Assembly: GCA_020630975.1 (NCBI GenBank)
Contig: JAHDID010000017.1
Coordinates: forward strand, 1 to 56,198
Length of the DNA: 56,198 bases
Reading direction: 5' to 3'
From: Verrucomicrobiota bacterium
GTDB taxonomy: Bacteria > Verrucomicrobiota > Verrucomicrobiia > Verrucomicrobiales > DEV007
Made by a program: the position numbers and the translations under genes. Under the pieces are notes generated by a model. The model had not been told where the DNA came from, did no database searches, and saw only the letters and a program-made list of their open reading frames with translations. Shown piece by piece: positions 50,944 through 56,198 of the stretch (the stretch's first letter is position 1; every line of letters starts with the position of its first letter).

Positions 50944-53148
50944 TCACACAGCACCCACTGCTTTCCGACCGATCCAAAAAATCGTCAGCAGCAGGATGAT
51001 TACACCGATCCACGCTGGGTGCGCCCAGATTCGCAGGCGGCGTTCGATGGGCTCGGGCTCTGGTAGCGCTGCGATCTCGGCGATGATTTTCCCGACATCC
51101 AATTCTTCAATGATCTTGCCTCGGCTGATGGAGGCGATCTCCTCGAGCACATCGTAGCGGGCAGGCTGGCCGATGCGCTCGCGTACCGAGCCTTGCACGT
51201 TGATCGGAGTCTCGAGTGTGGCACCATTCTCAGCACAGGTCATCAGCATCTGGTAGGTGCCGGGTTCCTCCGGAGTGAAACTCGCGGAGAAAAGCCCCCA
51301 CTGGTCCTCACCACCAGGCTGCAGACGGATCGAGCTGATCTTGCCCGATGGTGCTTGCGCCTGCACGATGACTTTTGCAGTGCGTAGAGGCTCGCCACCG
51401 ATACTGAATACATTGGCATTCAAGGTCAGGATATCTCCCGTCTGAGGGCGGTCTGGCGAGTAGAACAGACGCATCGTCTCGCCGCTGGTCATATTCCTCT
51501 GATAAGCCATCCATCGAGCCACTTGCCCCCAAAACCGGTAATGGTATTTGTCCTCCACACCTTTGCGCCAGCGCCATGCACCATCGGTGCCCATGAACAG
51601 AATCTTGCCCGTACCGTAGGTTTTGGTGACGATCAGTGGGATGCGTCCGTAGCGGTTGGTTTCGGAGCTGTGAGTCGCGAGCACCTCGGAGCCCGCCTTG
51701 GCCCTCGCCACACCGGCAAACCACTGAAAACCCGGCAGCGAGCTCCACACATCGCTATTCGCGCCATCGCTATCTTCTAGTCTCGTCAATAGGCTGCGTA
51801 GACCGATATCAGTCAGCTCGAACTGCCCAGGAGTCGCCGAGCCCCAGCCCCGGGGCTGAGCGTTATCGAGTACCACAGGCAGCAGATCTGCCAACTCAGT
51901 CTCCATCAACTGATGCTGATAGCCCCGAAAACCAGGCAGAAACACCATGCCTGCCGCCTGGTTGGCGACGTGGTCGCGCATGGCGGTGCACTGCTCACTA
52001 CTGAGCATCAGATCGCTCAGCCCGACATCGCCCAAAAAGATCACATCAAACTGGGTCAACACATCGGGCTCGGGAAATGCCTCCAAATAACCTCGGCCTG
52101 CACCGAGATTTTTGATGGAAGGGTGAAACAACAGGCACTGCACCTCCACCCCAGGGTCTCGCTCTAGAGCATTGCGCAAGTAACGGTACTCCCAACGCGG
52201 GAAAGACTCGATCAAGAGAACCTTCAGCGATTCCTCTCGGATCACCATAGGCGCGGTGATGCTGTTGTTTTTATCATCCCGTTCGGCGCCATTGAGCGGT
52301 ACTGTCAGGGTCAGCTGGATTTCGCCTGCATCTTGAGGTTTCCACAGGATATGATCGCTGACCTTTCCCATAGCAGGCACCGTCACTTCGTGGCTGAGTT
52401 TCTCGCCGCTGTCGGTGACGACCTCGATCGTGGTGCTGTAGTCGGTGGGTAGGGAGCTAGAGATAGAGAAGGGTAGTCGGACCGCTTTTTCGACGATGGC
52501 AAAGGTCGGCACATCGAAACTGGCCAGCTCGATATCTGGCAAGCGCTCCCTACTACCGATCGGCAGAGCAAAAACAGGGGTGTCGCGCATGCGCAGCTTG
52601 GTAGCGGCTTGTGCCGGGCTTTCACCGATATTCCAATCGCCATCAGATATCAGCACCACACCTTTCAGGCTGGACTGTTGCTCGAGTAGTTTGTCGAGAG
52701 CTCCATTCAGGTCGGTGGCTGATTTTGCCTGGGTCTCCGACGAGGAAAAAGTCTCCATGAGCAGTTCGATTTTTTCATCGAGACTCCCCCACCCCTCATC
52801 CTCTGCGAGCCTCTGCGCCACAGCAGTACGGGTCAGTGCAGGAGAGAGACGATCTGCCGGATCGACGACATCGGCAGTATCCATGCTAGCAGACACATCG
52901 GTCAAAACCGCCAGTGTCGGCACCTCGTCTGGCTCAAAGATCTCGCGCCACTCCGGTTGATTGATCGATATCGCGACAAAGACCAAAATGAGTACACGCA
53001 GCAGCTCCAGCCAGCCCACGCCCGCAGCGTAGCCACTCCGGCGCCAGGTGATGATACCAAGGACAACAGCACACAACACCACCGCTACGCTGAAACATAT
53101 GGTCAGCGGAGTCGGAGTAAATGTCAGCTCACTGGTGGTCGCAGTCAC
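50944..53148 (-). CDS. VWA-domain membrane protein with ThuA/GATase-like part
   Basis: 734 aa from GTG, overlapping the BatA-like gene by GTGA. Two N-terminal membrane helices (about 15-35 and 44-62) precede a von Willebrand A domain with MIDAS motif DVSAS (Asp84-Ser86-Ser88) and VVLISDGDWN. The middle (about 300-520) has VLLIESFPRWEYRYLRNALERDPGVEVQCLLF and DVIFLGDV, a class I glutamine-amidotransferase-like fold often found in these proteins; no catalytic Cys triad was identified. A beta-rich region and a C-terminal helix (about 705-727) follow. VWA/BatA pairs are usually encoded with MoxR ATPases and DUF58 proteins, which are not in the window here. Confidence 0.8.
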   Translation of the reverse strand: MTATTSELTFTPTPLTICFSVAVVLCAVVLGIITWRRSGYAAGVGWLELLRVLILVFVAISINQPEWREIFEPDEVPTLAVLTDVSASMDTADVVDPADRLSPALTRTAVAQRLAEDEGWGSLDEKIELLMETFSSSETQAKSATDLNGALDKLLEQQSSLKGVVLISDGDWNIGESPAQAATKLRMRDTPVFALPIGSRERLPDIELASFDVPTFAIVEKAVRLPFSISSSLPTDYSTTIEVVTDSGEKLSHEVTVPAMGKVSDHILWKPQDAGEIQLTLTVPLNGAERDDKNNSITAPMVIREESLKVLLIESFPRWEYRYLRNALERDPGVEVQCLLFHPSIKNLGAGRGYLEAFPEPDVLTQFDVIFLGDVGLSDLMLSSEQCTAMRDHVANQAAGMVFLPGFRGYQHQLMETELADLLPVVLDNAQPRGWGSATPGQFELTDIGLRSLLTRLEDSDGANSDVWSSLPGFQWFAGVARAKAGSEVLATHSSETNRYGRIPLIVTKTYGTGKILFMGTDGAWRWRKGVEDKYHYRFWGQVARWMAYQRNMTSGETMRLFYSPDRPQTGDILTLNANVFSIGGEPLRTAKVIVQAQAPSGKISSIRLQPGGEDQWGLFSASFTPEEPGTYQMLMTCAENGATLETPINVQGSVRERIGQPARYDVLEEIASISRGKIIEELDVGKIIAEIAALPEPEPIERRLRIWAHPAWIGVIILLLTIFWIGRKAVGAV

Positions 53149-55181
53149 GTCGTACTAGAAAGTGTGGTTTGGCTTTGGGAATCGGAATCTGGCTCAGGTT
53201 TTGGCGGCAGGCATAGTAGCGCTTCGAGCACTAGGGCTATCGCCATCGTGATCAGGAATGCTCGCCAGATCTCCGAGGCGAGCGAAGACCGATTATCGAC
53301 GCGATCTTCGATGATCCGGTACTCAAGTCCAGAAAAAAGGCCTGCTATCACGTCTGCATCGATCGTGCGCAGATCATCCTCGGTAGCTGGTCGGTTCAGC
53401 GCCAACCAACGGTCCGCAGCGCGAAACGCACCACCCTGTAGCTCTCCAGAGCTATTCAGTGCGGTGGACACGGGTGTCCAGCCACCGCCACTCACCGGTT
53501 TTGGCAGACTACTCATACCGGCATCTCGCTGCTGAGCATTGCCTAGCGCCTCGGCGCCCTCGGCTAGGGCTCGATGCAGCATCGCAAAGAAAGCCACACC
53601 ATCGCTGGCTAGCGAGGAGTGACTACTGCGAGGTAGAGTCGCCCAGATATAGCAGGCCCCGCGCTGCTGAGCTGTGATCAACTTGGACACCACAGGCGTC
53701 TCGTCCGCGAGTTTGAGGAAAGGCTGGCTCTCTCCGGCATATCGCTGCACCTGATACAGCTGTGTCTTACCCAGTGGCAATGGATTGCCATTTTGGGTAT
53801 TGGCGAGCAGTCCAGAATCGGTGCGCCACCAGCCAATCTCGAGTGGCGAATCTGCAGTAGCCCGCAGCACGCCCTCTTGCCATTGAAAGCCCAGAAAAGA
53901 CTCTGCTGTGGAGACAGCTGCTGGTGGCAGCAAAATTAGACTGCGACCCGACTCCAAGTACTGCTGCATGAGCGCGTGCTCGGGATCGTCCTCGCCAGGT
54001 AGATCGGCATGCCAGACCAAGAGAGCCGTCTCATCCCAGGGCACTTCGGCACTTTGCGAGACGGGTAGGATATCGGCCTGATAGCTCTTGCCGGTCTGCA
54101 CTGGAGCGGCCGCGGCAGCACGCATGGCATTAGCGGTAAGACTGTCGTCCGAGACGATCACAGTGCGGTAGGTGGGCGCTTCATCAAAGACAAAGAAAAA
54201 GCTATTGTCACGGACATTGCTATCGGCAGGCAGATCGATACGCCCCCAGCCAGTCGGCTCAGATGTCCCTAAGTCGATCGTGTGTCCCTGGATCTGCCAC
54301 TGCTGCCCTTTTACCTCCATATCGGTGGCTGTGCGCGCACCATTGATCGTGAGCTCCACAGGAACGGTCACTGAGTCGTCGATATCGACTGGGCCTCCTG
54401 TTATGGATAAATCCATCACCAGCTCCACCGTCTCAGGACTGCGCCGGCGGCTCAGATTACTCACTGATATGGCCAGATTGTCCTCCGCCTGTGCTGGGTA
54501 ATTGAGGAGGAAAAAATTCACGCCTTCCACCTCGGAAAAGGCTGCTCTCAGAGATGCCCATTGACCACTAGCCGCCTGCCAATCGGTGGCTCGGAGATCG
54601 GATGCCAGCCAGACATCGGTGCGCCCGATCTGCTCCTGCGACAGGTAATCCAGCGCTCGCTGGAGCATGGCTGGTATATTGGCAGCCGTATCGGTGGCCT
54701 CTGTCTGGGGCAGATCTAATAAGTCTTGGGGTTTCTCGAGTTCTACCGCCTCCAGCTCGGCGCTTTCGATCAGCACCAGTCGGCTACTGCGAGCCGTCTT
54801 GTCGAGCATGTCGGCTAGCTTTTCTAGGGCTGTGGTTCGTTTGGAAAGCCCAGTTTCGAGATTTTGTTGCTCCATACTGGCAGAGCGATCGAGCAGCACC
54901 AGCACCGTATCCACCTCGCCACCTGCGGTGAGGGCCAGCCAGCCTGAGGCCAGAGGACGCGCGGCCGCCAAGATCAGAGCGACCACTGCCAGCACTCGCA
55001 TGGTGAGGATCAGGATCTGGCGCAGCTGTGCGATGCCCTTGGTCATCTTCTTGGCATCGAGCAGGAACATCATAGCCGCCCAACGTACGGTGCGATGACG
55101 GTTCTGATTGATCAGATGGATGATGATCGGCAGTAGCGCCAGAGGCAGCGCGTAGAGCAGTGGGCTTTGCAAAAAATTCAT
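53145..55181 (-). CDS. BatA-like VWA-domain membrane protein
   Basis: 678 aa from ATG 55181. The N-terminus is the BatA domain (MNFLQSPLLYALPLALLPII then IHLINQNRHRTVRWAAMMFLLDA), a helix (about 57-78), then a VWA domain with DRSAS (Asp98-Ser100-Ser102) as MIDAS. A long extracytoplasmic region with beta-rich parts (VELVMDLSITGGPVDIDDSVTVPVELTING) precedes a C-terminal helix (about 640-660). It forms an overlapping pair with the next VWA gene, so the two are probably co-expressed and may work as a membrane complex involved in envelope stress or aerotolerance, as BatA-type proteins are proposed to be. Confidence 0.85.
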   Translation of the reverse strand: MNFLQSPLLYALPLALLPIIIHLINQNRHRTVRWAAMMFLLDAKKMTKGIAQLRQILILTMRVLAVVALILAAARPLASGWLALTAGGEVDTVLVLLDRSASMEQQNLETGLSKRTTALEKLADMLDKTARSSRLVLIESAELEAVELEKPQDLLDLPQTEATDTAANIPAMLQRALDYLSQEQIGRTDVWLASDLRATDWQAASGQWASLRAAFSEVEGVNFFLLNYPAQAEDNLAISVSNLSRRRSPETVELVMDLSITGGPVDIDDSVTVPVELTINGARTATDMEVKGQQWQIQGHTIDLGTSEPTGWGRIDLPADSNVRDNSFFFVFDEAPTYRTVIVSDDSLTANAMRAAAAAPVQTGKSYQADILPVSQSAEVPWDETALLVWHADLPGEDDPEHALMQQYLESGRSLILLPPAAVSTAESFLGFQWQEGVLRATADSPLEIGWWRTDSGLLANTQNGNPLPLGKTQLYQVQRYAGESQPFLKLADETPVVSKLITAQQRGACYIWATLPRSSHSSLASDGVAFFAMLHRALAEGAEALGNAQQRDAGMSSLPKPVSGGGWTPVSTALNSSGELQGGAFRAADRWLALNRPATEDDLRTIDADVIAGLFSGLEYRIIEDRVDNRSSLASEIWRAFLITMAIALVLEALLCLPPKPEPDSDSQSQTTLSSTT

Positions 55182-55407
55182 CGACTGGACTGTCTGCTGC
55201 CTGCCTATGCCGAGTACTCCTCGCCACACCGGCTATCCGAGCCGCCTCACAGCTCTATTGAGTAGCCCGAAAACGAGCATTTTCCCAGCAGTTTTTGCTG
55301 ATGAATAGAGCAGTAGAAAATCCAGTGGATGTGTTTGTATAGGGGGTGGGAAGCAGACGCAGTTGATTCTATTGACCTCATCTGCAACTTTCTGCGATAC
55401 TGGAGAC

Positions 55408-56198
55408 ATGCGTAAATTCTTCTCCCTCACCCTTGTTGTAGTCGCCTTGGGGATATCGATCGAGCCAGTTTGTGGGCAGGAGCCGCATTCTCCTAAAGTT
55501 CGAAAGCTCAAGCACATGGGCACCGAGTATTGGGTCTACCGGCTCGAGCCACAGTCTGAGGGGCTGCAGTTATGGTTGTCCGAACAGCGAAATCAGCCCA
55601 ATAAATTCTCTTCGGTGTACCAAAGGGCGCAGAAGTCGGGCAAAAAGCTAAAATTCGCCATGAATGCCGGGATCTATGAGCCGGGCTTCATTCCTAGCGG
55701 ACTGCACATCAATGCCGGTAAAACGGTAGTGAAGCTGAATCGGGATGTTTATCAGAAACCTCATCCTGATGCGCTGACGCCCAACTTCTTTCTCGCGCCA
55801 AACGGGGTGTTCTACCAGCTCGAAGATGGCAGCTGTGGCATCATCGAGACAGAGGCTTATCACAAAGCCAAACTCCGTCCCCAGCTCGCCACACAAAGTG
55901 GTCCGCTGCTTTTGGATGCCGGAGTGATTCATCCGGCATTGAGCCCCAAAGGCACTAGCAAGCGGTCTCGAAACGGAGTGGGCATCACCAAGGCTGGAGT
56001 GGTCTATTTCGTCTGCTCGATAGATGATACTGCCAAAGGGCGCACCAATCTGCACAACTTCACCACGTGCTTCCGCGATGCGCTCGGTTGCCATAGCGCC
56101 CTCTATTTCGATGGTGATATCTCGCAGATCTATATCGATGGGAAAACCGCCGTACCTGAACGCGACACCAATTGGTTCGCTGGTATTCTGGTGATCAC
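55408..56198 (+). CDS. phosphodiester glycosidase (NAGPA/DUF2233-like), cut by window edge
   Basis: The ATG at 55408 (GGAG at 55402-55405) opens a signal peptide (MRKFFSLTLVVVALGISIEPVCG); 263 codons are visible before the right edge. Family blocks: LKFAMNAGIYEPGFIPSGLHI, NFFLAPNGVFYQL, ATQSGPLLLDAGVIHPALSPKGTSKRSRNGVGITKAGVVYFVCSID, and ALYFDGDISQIYI. These match the NAGPA domain of phosphodiester glycosidases (uncovering-enzyme-like), which cleave sugar-phosphodiester bonds; bacterial members are often exported. Only the last strand seems to be missing. It is divergent from the BatA-like gene by 226 bp, in which I saw no clear sites. Confidence 0.82.
   Translation, partial: MRKFFSLTLVVVALGISIEPVCGQEPHSPKVRKLKHMGTEYWVYRLEPQSEGLQLWLSEQRNQPNKFSSVYQRAQKSGKKLKFAMNAGIYEPGFIPSGLHINAGKTVVKLNRDVYQKPHPDALTPNFFLAPNGVFYQLEDGSCGIIETEAYHKAKLRPQLATQSGPLLLDAGVIHPALSPKGTSKRSRNGVGITKAGVVYFVCSIDDTAKGRTNLHNFTTCFRDALGCHSALYFDGDISQIYIDGKTAVPERDTNWFAGILVI

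Noticed and set aside
51523-52960. Several plus-strand frames of 85-171 codons opposite the VWA gene
   Set aside because: Ser/Arg-rich shadows of a gene with a clear MIDAS motif and membrane helices.
55233-55523. 96-codon minus-strand frame at the right end
   Set aside because: It overlaps the start and signal peptide of the phosphodiester glycosidase on the plus strand, which has several family motifs.

Overview
The window looks like chromosomal DNA from a Verrucomicrobiota bacterium, probably Verrucomicrobiales. The evidence is a DUF1800/DUF1501 gene pair, a multidomain protein with ThuA, discoidin, PVC-type dehydrogenase, HEAT and azurin parts, a formylglycine sulfatase, a CE15-type esterase, GTP-dependent PEP carboxykinase, small membrane proteins with an NPYxxP-like start, and many secreted proteins with discoidin or LamG-like domains. 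I saw no rRNA, tRNA, CRISPR array or prophage. The only mobile-element trace is a truncated IS200/RAYT-type transposase at the left edge.

Layout. 1-4.7 kb: transposase remnant, small membrane protein, a protease/LamG/SirB1 fusion, then on the minus strand an ECF sigma factor, its probable anti-sigma factor and an acidic secreted coiled-coil protein. 4.8-9.4 kb: DUF1800, DUF1501 and CE15 esterase genes. 9.4-16.1 kb, minus strand: DUF900 lipoprotein, GYF-domain membrane protein and the 1450-aa PVC protein. 16.2-16.7 kb, plus strand: a small exported heavy-metal-associated (HMA) protein whose conserved CxxC motif reads UGA-x-x-Cys, followed by a good bacterial SECIS-like hairpin. It is probably a selenoprotein. 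16.7-22.3 kb: DUF6714-like protein, SnoaL-like protein with a divergent AraC regulator, an orphan TAXI binding protein, a lipoprotein and a pilin-like protein. 22.3-28.3 kb: NDH-2/cNMP/CBS fusion, DUF1186/SEC-C protein, HAD phosphatase, sulfatase. 28.3-31.6 kb: a 1075-aa protein with a type IV prepilin N-terminus, a Ser/Gly-rich stalk and duplicated adhesin-like domains. 31.6-34.7 kb: DUF2089 regulator with two membrane proteins, and two unknown proteins. 34.9-41 kb: a structured leader resembling the glycine riboswitch before a fatty-acid desaturase, an L,D-transpeptidase, two small proteins, PEPCK and a 36-aa membrane microprotein. 41.2-46.7 kb: glycerophosphodiester phosphodiesterase, DUF2975/HTH pair, BamD-like and LptE-like envelope proteins, RsmI and a third pilin-like gene without a standard start codon. 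46.8-56.2 kb: a large discoidin protein, a lipoprotein, a BatA/VWA pair and a truncated phosphodiester glycosidase.

Together the genes describe a heterotrophic, envelope-rich cell that exports enzymes for sulfated or uronic-acid-bearing polysaccharides, with ordinary housekeeping genes mixed in. The items most worth checking are the UGA-containing HMA gene, the giant pilin-adhesin and its two relatives, a dispersed repeat made of two 21-bp units (three copies), and the leader RNA before the desaturase. Functions are inferred from reading the protein sequences by eye; no database search was possible.
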